Positions 23,530 to 34,785 of a stretch of DNA of 64,000 nucleotides are shown piece after piece. Made by a program: the position numbers and the translations under genes. The notes under the pieces are model-generated. The model had not been told where the DNA came from and searched no databases. It was given only the letters and a program-made list of their open reading frames with translations. Origin of the DNA: Liquidambar formosana (taxonomy: Eukaryota > Streptophyta > Magnoliopsida > Saxifragales > Altingiaceae); contig CM077827.1 of assembly GCA_039720395.1 (NCBI GenBank), positions 21,003,117-21,067,116 on the forward strand, in the 5' to 3' direction. The number at the start of each line of letters is the position of its first letter. Within the stretch, counting starts at the first letter, position 1.

Positions 23530-25210
23530 TGTGGTCTTTGTTTGGAATCCAATTTGTGTTTGGCTGGTTGTTGTTGAATGGAACGGTTGTTCTTTGATGG
23601 ATTTTATATTTAAGTTGACCCAAAACACTTATTGGCTGATGCTGCATAGCTGACTCATAATAGTATTTTTCATCATCATCCTCATGTAGTAAACGGCAAG
23701 TTTATAGTGATGGCCCATCTGGTGATTGGGAAAGCTGAACCAGCTGTTAAACACTTGTTTGCTTCTTTAATGGATTGGGACTTATCATTTAATTGGCCCC
23801 ATCCAAGAAAACGACCAAACAAAAGAAAAATTAAAAATGGGGAATTGGATAAGTTCAAAGCATCATCCTTCCACCTCTTGCACAAAAAGGCTTAAAAGTA
23901 CACTTTCCACTGTTTGATGGGATCAGCTAAAATCAGGAGATGCCACCAAGCCTTGGTGGTAAACCTCTTGGGCATATGTGGTTCTGGAGCCTTGTTAATC
24001 CAGAACTATTAATTTAATCGTTGCCCAATTCAAAAGATATTGGAAAAAAAACAGGAAAGAAAAATATAATAAAATGTTTAAAATTATTTAATCAGGTTGA
24101 TTTTTCATTATATTCCAAAAGGGCTTGATGTGAATTGAAGCTCCTTCCAGCAAGCCAGCAACACTATTTATGTATAAAAAATAGTTCTCCTTACGGTGGA
24201 GGAGGAATTCCTCTTTAGTTCATATTTTGTCACATGTCATATCTAATTTAAAAAATGTATATGAACATAGACACAAACACAGATTTATATATGGACACAG
24301 GTGTATAGATAGGAGTTTATATCCAGGTGGACATACAGACAAATGGGCACTTGTCTATAATTACATAAATATAGGATGCATGCACATGATTAATTAATTC
24401 TTGATAATTCTTTTGGACACTGAAAAAATGCATGAGTGGAGGTAAGAAGAAGTTCCTTGACCGTAAATGGTCAGGGGTTTTTTAATTATTATTATTATTA
24501 TTATTATTTTTTTTTTTTTTTTTTTTTTTTGGTGCAACCAAGTATTGTCCTTTACGTTTTACCTATCGCCTAAGGGTGACAAGTTATCCCTGCTTATGTA
24601 ATGGCCCATTAATCTGAGGGGGGGCTGTATACAGGTGAGTATTACAAAAAGAAAAGGCATAATTAATAAATGAAATTGCGAAAGCATTATTGCTATTATA
24701 TTGCTTCCATGGTGGAGTATATATTATGCTGAGGTTGCGGTTAGTTGTCTATCTTGGGACTCTGGGAGCCTGCATGCATGCTGCCTCTTCTCTTGCGAGT
24801 GCATATATTCTGCCTGTTGTCTGCTAATTAAATCGCGCTTTCCATTCATTCCTCTCATCTTAATAGTGACCCTTTTCAGTGGTAAGCTGAGTGTCGTGAT
24901 TGATTTTTTTGTGCTCTCATCTCCGGCTACAGCCATTTTAACATTTTAACATAACAAAACAAACAACACTTTGGGTTCACAAAACATATCGAGCCTTTAA
25001 TCACTAATATTCTAGTAATTCTTATCTATCAACTGCTGTGCTACATTGAATAATACCTAGCTATGATCTAATGATCTTTTATATATATATATTAAAAAAA
25101 TTGAAATTTACTCACAATTATATGAAGTAGAATTAGTGGTTAACGGAGAATAATTAATTTTCTCCCACATCAGTTTTAAGTTTCTAATATTCATAGCAAA
25201 ACTATTTAAC
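23530..25210. other. Intergenic stretch
   Basis: Between the EIN3 3' end and a MITE I see no gene. It holds an (ATT)n plus poly(T) tract at 24484-24530, which could be the reversed poly(A) tail of a minus-strand retroposon, and GACACA-like short repeats near 24270-24345. Short open frames on both strands (23682-23895, 24701-24949) overlap each other and show no domain. Confidence 0.5.
24484..24530. repeat. (ATT)n and poly(T) tract
   Basis: Eight or so ATT units run into about 24 T. Read on the minus strand this is a poly(A)-(AAT)n tail, as at the end of a plant LINE or SINE. The sequence to its right (from GGTGCAACCAAG) could be the body, but I recognise no domain. Confidence 0.6.
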
Positions 25211-25213
25211 AAT

Positions 25214-25279
25214 AGAGTAAATTACAAGACACTCTCCTAATGTTTGGCCATTTTTTCCATAACCCCCCCCCCCCCCCCC

Positions 25280-25313
<34 letters not shown>

Positions 25314-25485
25314 GATTGCAGTGTCTTCATTTCTTCAAATAGCTTTCAAATTTAGTAATAATTAATGTTACCATTAATCGTTGTTCAAGGGTCATTGTAA
25401 CTATTTTTGATTTTTATTTTTATTTTTATAGGAGGGTTATATGAAAAAGGGCAAAACACTAATAGGGTTTTTTGTAATTTACCCT
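25214..25485. mobile_element. MITE related to the 6996-8864 element
   Basis: Starts AGAGTAAATTACAAGACA and ends with the complement of AGGGTAAATTACAAAAAACC. The terminus matches the Mutator-like element at 6996-8864, so this 272-bp copy is probably a miniature relative. It contains a C18 A32 tract. No clear TSD. Confidence 0.6.
25263..25312. repeat. C18-A32 homopolymer junction
   Basis: Eighteen C are followed directly by thirty-two A, inside the small MITE. Length is prone to sequencing and assembly error. Confidence 0.85.
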
Positions 25486-26294
25486 AAATAATTTGTAATA
25501 AGATTCGCTCTATGAAGTGATGTTGTAATTAGATCATCTCGATCATCCCAAGCACAAACGAGTAATCTAGTCCTCTTATAAGTTGAAAGTGGATTTAAGA
25601 TAGTTTTAGGTTGGTCAATTGATGCAACGGAAAAACACGCGGTTCAAACGAAACTCCCCAAAAACAATCAAACGTCCACCTATTTGTTGATTGTCGCAAG
25701 AATAATGCCAGATAGTAAGCAATCACGATCGATATTTACTCAAAAACACGAAAGTAGGAAATAAAAGAAAAACTCTTTCTTTCTCTCGATATTATTAATT
25801 TCAAAATAATCAATCATCTTAACCCTTTGTCCTAAGGCTTACATCCCTTTCTATGGAGAACAAGTCCTACGGAATAAGAAAACCTAATTCCACTAAAACA
25901 AGTAAATATTAAACTATCTAGGAAACTAGTCAAATTAAAAGCAACAATTAAATAAAAATAAAATAAAATAAAATACATAAACTAGAATCCCGGATCAATG
26001 GGAATAGTAAAAAGACTCGTGGTGCGTACGCATATTTCAATTATGTGTATGCCTAAAAGGATCATGTGTACGTTAATGCAATCTGCATCATCAATCCAAG
26101 GACACATCTCTTGGTTTTTTACAAAAATAATAATAATAATAATAATAATTATGATATGCATGATTATCACCATAATAATAGTCACCGACCGTAAAAGGGC
26201 TATTTGGAAGATGATTTGGAACTATGGAAAATGAAAACTTTATTGGACATTATTTGACCAAACACTGGAAGCATGCAATTTGGAGAATACAAGA
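25486..26294. other. Intergenic stretch before the GASA 3' end
   Basis: No gene seen. There is an (ATA)n run near 26127-26148, and AT-rich sequence with short overlapping open frames on both strands that resemble nothing known. Confidence 0.45.
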
Positions 26295-26300
26295 TTTATT
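26295..26300 (-). terminator. Poly(A) signal of the GASA-like gene
   Basis: On the minus strand AATAAA lies about 116 bases after the stop codon at 26416, a normal plant 3'-UTR distance. It is one sign that the transcription unit is or was complete. Confidence 0.5.
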
Positions 26301-26415
26301 GTTCTGAATTAAGTGGAAATTGATTGCTAAGCCCAATGCTTGGGAAGAGAGCGTTGAAGGCATCAGCTTGGACATAGTGGTTGTACGTATATATATGGTG
26401 GCAATTGTGGGGTAG

Positions 26416-26594
26416 CTAAGGGCATTTGGGGCCACCTCTCTTGGTCTTCCAGTTATTGTAACAGGGGCAAACTTTGTGGGCGTAAGTCCTGGGTGGAACA
26501 CATTTACATTTGAAGCAACACTTCTGGTAGAAGAACATGCATGGTTTCTTGTATACAGTCTTTGAGCATCTGTAGGTGCATGCACCAGGACATT
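26416..26594 (-). CDS. GASA: GASA/snakin peptide, exon 3 (cysteine-rich domain)
   Basis: Encodes the mature domain of a Gibberellic Acid-Stimulated in Arabidopsis (snakin) secreted peptide, a family in growth, redox and defence. On the minus strand the frame reads ECPGACTYRCSK, then KKPCMFFYQKCCFKCKCVPP, then VCPCYNNWKTKRGGPKCP and a stop. The C-x3-C-x2-R-C, CC, CPCYNNWK and terminal KCP motifs are diagnostic. Eleven of the twelve family cysteines remain; the one expected in CMFFCQKCC is tyrosine (TAC for TGC). The usual GTYGN reads RTYAH, and one residue is missing before CPCY. The acceptor GAAATGTTGCAG is at 26595, and phase 1 matches exon 2. The gene could be a divergent copy or a young pseudogene. 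Confidence 0.85.
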
Positions 26595-26691
26595 CTGCAA
26601 CATTTCCATTACAACCATAAATATTACATTTTTCATATATATATATATATTTGAAAGAGAGAGAGAGAGAAAATTTTGACGTCTAGTGACA

Positions 26692-27300
26692 CCTTATTGG
26701 TGCTCCAATGGTGTGCTAAAAGCTGTGTTAAAAAATAGTAAGAACTCACCCTTGTACTATATTTGGTACACTCTTAAGCTAAAATAGCACAAAATTGGTT
26801 AAAAAATAGAAAGGCGATGGTGGTTCATAGTTATGCCAAAAAATTACTTATTGTGTCATTTGCACCATACATTGTGCCAAATTATTGCATTTGATACTAT
26901 AGCATGTACTAAAATAAAAATAGCACAGGTAGTTTAGCTCACACCACTAGCTGCAGGAGATGCTCTTAAAACATCTCTAGTGGTGTGCTATCGCTATATT
27001 TTGGTACTTACATACTTTATTGGTGCTCTAATGGTGTGCTAAAAAATGTGTTAAAAAATAGCAATAGCACACTCTTGTACTATATTTTGTACACCCTTGT
27101 ACTAAAATAGTACAAATGTTGTTAGCTAGAAAAAAGAAAGAAATAATGATTGTACGAAAAAAATTACATATTGTATCATTTACACCACTGGAGTACATTA
27201 TGTAAAATTATAGCATTTGACACTATTAACATGTGCTAAAATAGAAGTAATATAGATAAAATAGCACAAAGCATTGCTCAGACAATCAATTTATAATAGA
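26692..27300. repeat. Tandem pair of a MITE-like unit
   Basis: Two diverged copies of one unit begin TTATTGGTGCTCCAATGGTG (about 26692) and TTATTGGTGCTCTAATGGTG (about 27015), then GTGTTAAAAAATAG, and end near TAAAATAGCACA. They are joined by GAGATGCTCTTAAAACATCTC, itself an inverted repeat. The period is about 322 bp. Non-coding. Confidence 0.65.
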
Positions 27301-27824
27301 AGAATGTGTTGAAAAAAGTTACATTAACACTATGTATTGGGCTTTGTAGCCCATGCAAGTATATATGGGTTATATGATACAACCCATGCAACTATGCATA
27401 GAATACAACCCCTACGTGGGGGTTGGAGTGAGAGTCGTGAAATCACTCAACAAAAATGTTCAAAGGCAATCATTTGTCAAAGACTGATCAATTTCTAATA
27501 ATTAACATATTTGATCAACTATTAAACCATTTACTATTGATGATGAATCACGACTCTTTCATGACGTTGAGTAGTCATGCGATTGACCACAGGATCGATA
27601 CTATGTGGATTGTGGCCTCATAGTCTCCCACCTTTCATTATATATATAGACAATTATGTTCTCATTAGCACGTGTTGATATAAGTTATATTAGTACCATG
27701 CATTGGGAGTTGTACCCCTTGCATTAGTCTAACGTACCTCATATCCCACTAGTGTACAAGGTACAACTCATAATGCAGGTGTTAATATAAGTTATATCAG
27801 CACATGCTTACCTGATCATCATCC

Positions 27825-27827
<3 letters not shown>

Positions 27828-27859
<32 letters not shown>
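27828..27859. repeat. (CA)n microsatellite
   Basis: About 15 CA units. Another CA run lies at about 29383-29417. Confidence 0.9.
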
Positions 27860-27963
27860 GATATCGACATACATGTGTTGTACGTGAATAATATTAAAAT
27901 AATAAAAGATATATGAAAATTCATAAATTTTCAGATATATCTATATATATATATACAATTAGT

Positions 27964-28273
27964 CCTTCTATTATTAGGTGCACCTGATGCAAAATTGCAT
28001 CAAGTGCACTTTAAAACTCTTGCATGAGATTTCTATTTGGGCAAACCAACAGTTGGATTAAATTTTAAATGAGCGATTGCTTTTTATTAAAAAAATGCAC
28101 GTTTTGGATCAAATAGAAATCAATCTCAAATCAATTTAATTTTTGGCATGGAACACCTACATGAGAAGGCTATCTAATCCAATGGTTAAATTCACAAATA
28201 TAAATAACCAGCTAGAGAGAGTTTTGGACTACACATGACATTAATTGATATTAGTTGCACCTAATAATAGAAG
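27964..28273. mobile_element. MITE with CTTCTATTATTAGGTGCA ends
   Basis: CCTTCTATTATTAGGTGCA at 27964 is repeated in inverted form at 28256-28273 (TGCACCTAATAATAGAAG), giving near-perfect 18-bp termini around a 310-bp non-coding body. No clean TSD seen. Confidence 0.65.
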
Positions 28274-28338
28274 ATTGTATATATAATTATTTGTTACTTT
28301 TTATTGAAAATATATAAATACTGTTTGAAAAACATGTA

Positions 28339-28656
28339 CATATATAATATTCTTAATATATATCACATTTAGGTCATTAGAATGGACGCTCAACACAATG
28401 GATTAAACTTCCTTTTATAGCTAGGAGCCATGGTAAGAATAGGAAGCTAGATAGAAGTCATGCATAGTAGAGAAGGCTACGTAGAATTTATGAAGTGGAA
28501 ATCATTATCTTTCTTTTCTCTTTTTTTTTTTTGGCTAGAAAATAAGCATTCTTAATTGATTAAATATGAGGGCAAATAAGTATTTAAAATTTAAAATAAA
28601 AGTGTAATGGTCGATTATCAAAAGTTTTTCTGAGATACAGATCAAGTTTAAAAGAC

Positions 28657-28690
<34 letters not shown>

Positions 28691-28979
28691 TTCTTCTTCT
28701 TTTTTTTTTGATGAAATATATATATATATATATATACCTAATGTTCTTAATATGTATCTTATTTAGATCATTAGAATGGACGTTCAACACAATAGGTCAA
28801 ACTTTCTTCTATGACTAAAAGTCATGGTAGAAATAAAAAGTTGGTTAAGATCGGAGGCATGCATAGTAGTGGAGGTTGTTGTAGAATTCATGAAGTGGAC
28901 ATCATTATTATTATTATTATTATTGCTAGAAAATCAACAATCTTATTAATTGATTAAATATAGGGAAAAATAAACATTC
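28339..28979. repeat. Direct duplication of about 240 bp
   Basis: 28339-28578 and 28737-28979 are diverged copies in the same orientation. Both hold TCATTAGAATGGACG(C/T)TCAAC, CATGGTA(A/G)AAATA, GCATGCATAGTAG-like and ATTGATTAAATAT stretches, separated by TA microsatellites. By eye the copies share roughly 80% of positions. They lie inside the long GASA intron. No coding potential. Confidence 0.75.
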
Positions 28980-29394
28980 TCTTTTTCCTTGTCAATGCAT
29001 GTTCAACTGATAATCTCGTCCAAAAGCAAAGAGACGTTCAATTCACAATCATATATATTCTAGCTTAAACTTAGAGTTCAATTTCCAATTTTCATTTTTA
29101 TGCTTTACACGTATTATTGAATGTTGCAACTTGCAAAGTTTTCAATTCTGCATATAATTAAGACCCCATCGTCCATTCCTTACATTTTCAAAATAAAATA
29201 TCTACATGTACATATAGTTTAGTAGTTGGATATATGAGCAACAACATGCAATGAGTACCTGCCACACAAGGATTTATTGTTGTTATGACCTATATAAATA
29301 GTGGGAATCAAAATTATCAAAACTATATACCCCATGCATTCACATTCTGCAAGTTACAATTTGCAAGTAATGTACGGGCTGCACACACACACAT

Positions 29395-29428
<34 letters not shown>

Positions 29429-30554
29429 GAAATACTATGTTTATTGGCCCAATTTACCTCATAATCTACTGATGCACGAAATACAACCTTTATTATTATT
29501 TTTGTTTTATAATTTTTTATGGATATAAATGTTTCTCTATAAATTTAAACCCAAGACACTTGCTTAATAAGTATAAATTCGTAACTTCAAATAGTAAAAA
29601 TTGATTGATTTGCTATTGGCCGCGGTATGATGTTTCTCTCAGTGATAAGATCCACAAACGTAAAAGACATACCACATGGGAGTGGTTGTAAAAATGCTCT
29701 TTAAAATTCTACTTCTGTTTTTTCCCCGTCTTTCTGGATAATAAATGATTAATATGCCCCAGCAAAGTAGGAATAGTACGATGGTAATCTAGCACATCTC
29801 CACCACTTTTCTCACCAGATGCATGCAACTACCACCATATTGATTATTATACTAAAACCACCACCTACGCGCACAACCAATTTATCATCACCTAGCCTTT
29901 ATCAACCAATTACATAACGCTGCCTCTAGTGCTTAACCACCATCATACTATGACCTTCCACCCATTATTATTGCTCCTACAAACGATACCTACCATGAAC
30001 AACTCACCACACTCTGCCACCAAAATTATTATTACGGTGCACAAATTAAATCAAGGGAAACAATGTTAGGTAGAAAACTCGAAAAGGGGCGTGGGGTTTG
30101 GAAAAATCTCGGTTTCGACTTCAAGTGGATACATGGTGTGTGTTCTCTTATCATTTTGCAAAAACCTCGTAAAGATTCTCATAATAAATTTCACTTGAGG
30201 ATGAAGTCTCACAATCACATACATTGCACATGCATTAGAGTTGAATGAATTCATTTTCCAATTAATCAATAGTAGCACAACAACCCCAAAATATCAATTA
30301 TCACAACTAGCTGCTACTGTCGCCCCAACAACAAAATTTTCCTTTTAATTCCTCTCCCCCCCCCCCCCCCCCTTCCTCCCCCAATTTGATAGAAATTAAG
30401 ATATACTAGTAATAATCTTTTTCAATGTTAAGAATTATTGGAATTTTTAGTGACTTCTCCTAAGTAGTACATGCAATTTGATTTCAAACTGTAAATTTTT
30501 TAAATAAAATATTTTAAATTTGTTTTAATTTAAAACTTATGAACCAATTACTCC

Positions 30555-30715
30555 AACTCTACGAACCCGAAGAGGTTACCTTAGTGGCAAGTCGAGCCTT
30601 GATAAGAGTCTTAGGAAGTGTAAGTTGAGTATTCGAAACTCCACGAAAGCGTTGATTCCCTTTGGGCTTACTTCTAGCGCTCGAAGGGCCTGATAATACC
30701 CGGTGTGTATAGGAC
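30555..30715 (+). mobile_element. Possible SINE
   Basis: ACCTTAGTGGCAAGTCGAGC resembles a pol III A box, and GAGTATTCGAAACTCC lies about 50 bases later where a B box (GGTTCGAnTCC) would be. This spacing suggests a tRNA-derived SINE head. No poly(A) tail or TSD is confirmed. Confidence 0.3.
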
Positions 30716-31494
30716 AGGAAATTGCACATGCCTAAGGATCAATTAAGGGTAAAGTCTCATTTGAAATTAATAAGACAGTTTCAGCCATAAAATGAAATAA
30801 ATAATTAAAAAAATCACATATTAGGGGTTGCTTTAAAAAACCTTAAATATAAATGTTAATCAACTTTTCAGGTCATAAGTCTCTTTTTCTAATGCGACTC
30901 TCGCACAGGTTTGGAAGACATTAACATAAATTGGGAGAAAATAAAAGACTAAGGGCACAATCATAATCCCATAAATGTTTTTTTTTTTTTTTAATATATA
31001 AAATCCCATACATGTTATTATCTCTTTGTAATAAAAATTTTATGTGACTTACAGATTATACATGGATGTATTCGATTAATTGCTTCCTTAGAAGTATTCA
31101 CCACTCTGGGCTTAGCTCGAACCCGCAAATTTATCATGGGATCGCAATGCCAATGGTATCTTTACATTTTGGTATGTACGTTCATTTATTCACTTGCATT
31201 AAAAAGAATTCTAACAACTGGTTCAGAATTTAAATATGATATATATACCATGCACAAAGGTATGTACATATGTATGTATATATGAGCATAGAGCCCACTT
31301 TCTTCTCTTTCTTTCATGTGACGTTTAGATATATAACAATGTTTATGTTTAATTAATATTATTTACATTATTATATTAATATTAAATATTTAAAAGTTCT
31401 TATTTTAAAATTTTGCCTCAAGTTAAACTTTTAATCAAGCTAACCTTGATTTAGTTGGCTATTTTGTTTTATTTTGACAATCAATATAACTTAC

Positions 31495-31975
31495 CCGTAT
31501 TCCTAACGCAAATATCGACAAATGATCGAGTATTAATACTTTTTCATAAGTTTGAATTTGAGATCACTCACTCAACAAGTAAAGAGAATGTTACCACATG
31601 ATCATACCATTGGTATCTATTGAACTTTACTTATTCTATTTCTTCTTTCTCCACTACAACTAAGGACATTAACGTATCATACACAAACAAAACAATAACA
31701 TGCAAACAATCCCATGTAAGAGAATATAAGTAGAATCATTACTTATATTCTCCTAATTAATTCTTAGGATAATGTTTTGTAAGACTTAAAATTCCAAAAT
31801 CGACAATTTTTATTTTTTTATTTTTGAAAATCGATAAAATCTACCCTAATCTTCTAATGTCAATAAATGGGTATCAATGCTTTTCCATAAGATTGAACTT
31901 AAGATCACTCACTCAATTGAATTAAAGAGAATGCCACTATGTTATTGTACCATCAGCACTCTAATATCGACTAAT
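31495..31975. repeat. Repeated unit in two copies
   Basis: About 31495-31640 and 31835-31975 share a phrase order: CTAAnG, AAATATCGACAAATG-like, TCATAAG.TTGAA, GATCACTCACTCAA, AAGAGAATG.CAC, ATTG/GTACCAT. They are diverged direct copies of a short dispersed repeat of unknown class. Confidence 0.45.
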
Positions 31976-32196
31976 CTATAACTTATTTTGAGTTTTTTAA
32001 TTGAGTGCTTTAGTATTTGAAACAAAATATATGCAACCAAAAATAATGCAATGAAACAAAAGGTTCCAATACAAAACTACAATATAAATGGGTTAATTAG
32101 AACGAAACAAAAAGAAAAAAAAAAAGTACGTAGCAAAAGGTTCCAATGCAAAAATAAACTTAAAGGAAAGGGCAATGCTAGGTGCGCTTTGATAAA

Positions 32197-32403
32197 TATT
32201 AGGTCCGTTTGCTTTATCGGAATCGAGGTTAGAATGGAATCACATTTCATGTTCTATTCTAAATCCTGTGTTTGGATTAGTTAAATAGGCGAAATGGAAT
32301 CAAATCGCCCCTTGCATTTTTCTCCTTCCATTCTAAGTCACCTCAACAATGGACTTTGATTCTATTCCCCTACTTTAATTTTAGCTAAACAAACATATTC
32401 TTA
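32197..32403. mobile_element. Small MITE in the GASA intron
   Basis: Left end TTAGGTCCGTTTGCTTTATC and right end, complement of CTAAGAATATGTTTGTTTAG, are imperfect inverted ends. Internal GAATGGAATC and its complement continue the fold. About 207 bp, non-coding. Confidence 0.45.
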
Positions 32404-32549
32404 GTCTCTTAAATCTGCATTGTAGTAGGATGGAACTTACGATTTATGAATGCACAGCTAGAGACATGCAGCAAAGGAAGCCAAAAGTGGACACATTATA
32501 ATTACCAAAGGAAAAAACAAACAATAATCATGAGCCAAAACTATCATAC

Positions 32550-32586
32550 CTGCAGCAGTGAATCCTAAATGCTTATGCGTATGATG
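32550..32586 (-). CDS. GASA: GASA/snakin peptide, exon 2 (37 nt)
   Basis: A mini-exon on the minus strand, with acceptor TTTTTATTGCAG before it and donor CAG/GTATG after it. It reads HHTHKHLGFTAA plus one base that, with AA of exon 3, makes Glu. This gives a short histidine-rich linker between signal peptide and cysteine domain, as in several GASA proteins. Phase 0 at its 5' end fits exon 1, and phase 1 at its 3' end fits exon 3. Consensus splice sites on both sides and the exact frame match are the evidence. It is too short for an open-frame scan to find. Confidence 0.8.
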
Positions 32587-32877
32587 CTGCAATAAAAAAA
32601 TAAAAAAAAATATATATCATTAGCATACATTTTGAAACAATGCTTTACTAAAATCAACAGGCTAGTAATCAACAAGATACAATTTTTGGTTATTAATTCT
32701 TTACCTTCTTCACTACAGATTCCAAGCTCCCATCAAATTCTTTTTTCAAAACAAGCTATCAAAGGGAAGATGAATTTCCATTTTTTTTTTAGTTTAATTA
32801 ATTTAAATAAGTAAAATGTACCCAAAAAAAAAAAAAAAAACTCTAGAAAAAATAAATAAATAGAAGGCAGCTTTTAC
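32587..32877 (-). other. Intron 1 of the GASA-like gene (291 bp)
   Basis: Minus-strand donor CTCAA/GTAAAAGC and acceptor ATTGCAG, T-rich, phase 0. The plus strand carries a poly(A) run at about 32824-32840. Confidence 0.7.
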
Positions 32878-32949
32878 TTGAGATGAGACTATCATCCTAG
32901 ACAAGAAAAGAATGAGAAGGAAAAGAAAAGCACAAAGAGGCTTCTCTAT
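32878..32949 (-). CDS. GASA: GASA/snakin peptide, exon 1 (signal peptide)
   Basis: Encodes 24 residues, (I/M)EKPLCAFLFLLILFLS then RMIVSSQ, a clear secretion signal with a hydrophobic leucine/phenylalanine core. At the position where family members start, the codon is ATA, not ATG. An in-frame TGA lies three codons upstream, so no earlier in-frame start exists. The only in-frame ATG is codon 19, after the hydrophobic core. A TATA box sits 58 bases upstream of the ATA. Exons 1-3 total 288 nt, 95 residues plus stop, a normal GASA length. Either the start codon is lost, or translation uses a near-cognate codon, or the base differs in other individuals. Confidence 0.75.
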
Positions 32950-33006
32950 TGGAGCTCAACTGACTTACAACAACACATGAAACATCCATGTAAGAAACCA
33001 TGTACC

Positions 33007-33014
33007 TATATAAG
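33007..33014 (-). promoter_or_regulatory. TATA box of the GASA-like gene
   Basis: On the minus strand CTTATATA lies 58 bases before the ATA at 32949. That leaves room for a start site about 30 bases downstream and a 5' UTR of about 30 bases. Confidence 0.5.
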
Positions 33015-33019
33015 ATCTC

Positions 33020-34420
33020 TATCATAAATGAAATTTTCAATAAAAAGTTAAATAAAATTTGTTATTGTACGAATGCAATAAATTTATAATTGCAAAGATA
33101 ATTTAATGTGGACGGCAGCCCATTGATGGCTAATATATAATGGGGACACCCCTCTTCTTTATAAAAAGACAATATGACTCCTATGAACCACATTAAGTTT
33201 AGAACATTCGCAAGTAGTGCTCGGGGATAGTATTGACTTTTAACCACGTTAATGAAAAATGGGTTTTTGCCTTTCTGGTGTATCTTAAAGAGGAGTGCCT
33301 AAATGTATTAATTGCCCATTGGCATTTAACTTTTGTAAAGTTCCACCGACGCTTGCCCTCTACAGTGGTGCATCCACGTGAGAAACATCATACGTATGGT
33401 AGGGGAGAAAAACTAATACATAAACTATGATACAATTGACTTGAGGGGGGGAAAACTCATATATACCTAAGATATGGCTAATGTGGTGTCATAAACCAAT
33501 GAAAATGGAGGAAAGTAAGATTGTCAGAATGTTTTTTAATCCTACAATCCCTTTTTGCTTTGTTCTTATTGGCCCATGACACCACGTAACCATGTCACAG
33601 TTACATAGAAGACTCACTCGGTATCATTAGGTAATAATGAGTGTCATGTCATTTTCGTTCAATCTTATTGGTTTATTACCATGTGATCGTATCATAGTTA
33701 CACTAAAAACTGATGTGATATCCATACCTCTAACTTGAGAATTGTGCCGATCAATGTATTATACTATCACATTACAAAATGCAAATTTTCTTTTTCTTTT
33801 TTCTTTTTGCTAGATCATTACAATTGCTACTAAGTCATTGATCATTTTATTATAAGGTGCATTGTATGGTGCATGCACTTGACTATAGAGTTGCATTTCT
33901 AATTTAACCAATCATTAAATTAAATTTAATTCACATATAAGGTGATGCATGTCAAAAGTTAAACTCATTCGAAACTGATTATTATTCACTCAAAACTAAT
34001 AATAAGATGACTTATTAATACATACAACAAATTATCAAAGATTCAGACACATATTTACTCTCACCATGCACTTTCTCTGAAATATGTACAAAAGTAGAAA
34101 AAAAAAATGCACAAAGATATTTCTGTGCATTCAGAAACCTCGTGAGACATTTCTATGTTTACAAAAGCCCACCGTCCTCTATGTTTACTACAAAGCTCAC
34201 TGTCTTCTAAGCCTACAAAGCCCACCGTCTCATATCTTTATCTTGTAACTACTTTTTGATCCATACAACTCACCGGTAGTATTTTGTAACTACTTTTTTT
34301 TTTGGGAAATTCTTTTGCTAATATATTTGATTAAATTAAAAATATTAGGACTTGTTAAAAAATAACAAAAAAAAAAAAAAGAATAACGAATAGTATTTTA
34401 ATAAAATATCCTTTGTTGGT
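33020..34420. other. Intergenic stretch upstream of the GASA-like gene
   Basis: The GASA promoter side. Two short direct similarities, CTTATTGGCCCATGACACCACG (about 33567) and CTTATTGGTTTATTACCATG (about 33664), and phrases such as AAGCCCACCGTC repeated near 34165-34230, are the only structure noticed. No gene seen. Confidence 0.45.
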
Positions 34421-34429
34421 CATGTTAGC

Positions 34430-34785
34430 ATATGATCGATTTCCCATCACACGACTAACAAAAAGTTCTCATAATTTTCTACATATATCTAATAGTCTTT
34501 AGTATTTAATATGTTGATTTTAATATATTAATAGTATAACCATATGCTGACTAGTGTTATTATTGGTTCAATAACACGGCTTTACTATGTTGTTAAAAAT
34601 GGTTTAATTTGCTAATGTAGTCACTTATAAATATTTTTGGTTGGTCATGTTAGCGTACGACTTCATATTGCATGACTAACAAAAAAAGGCATGGAAAATA
34701 AAATGAAAAATGAATAGTATTTTAACAAAATATTCTTCGTTGGTCGTGTTAGCATCTAGTCTAACATTGCATGACCAATGGATCC
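34430..34785. repeat. Threefold GTTGGTCATGTTAGC repeat
   Basis: (G)TTGGTC(A/G)TGTTAGC begins at about 34415, 34640 and 34738. Each copy is followed 25-35 bases later by a partial complement (CACGACTAACAA, GCATGACTAACAA, GCATGACCAATGG), so each unit is a small hairpin. ATAGTATTTTAA(T/C)AAAATAT precedes two of them. Diverged copies of a short inverted-repeat element. Confidence 0.55.

Larger units (their letters stand above)
26595..32549 (-). other. Intron 2 of the GASA-like gene (5955 bp)
   Basis: Runs from the donor CTGCAG/GTATGATAG at exon 2 to the acceptor TTGCAG at exon 3. Phase 1 on both sides restores a GAA codon. GASA introns are usually a few hundred bases; this one has grown by MITE insertion and tandem duplication (entries at 26692, 27964, 28339 and 32197). 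No other gene was seen inside it. Confidence 0.7.

Noticed and set aside
26250..26636. 128-codon minus-strand frame across the GASA exon
   Set aside because: It runs in a different frame from the cysteine-rich GASA reading. The GASA frame has diagnostic motifs and matching splice phases.
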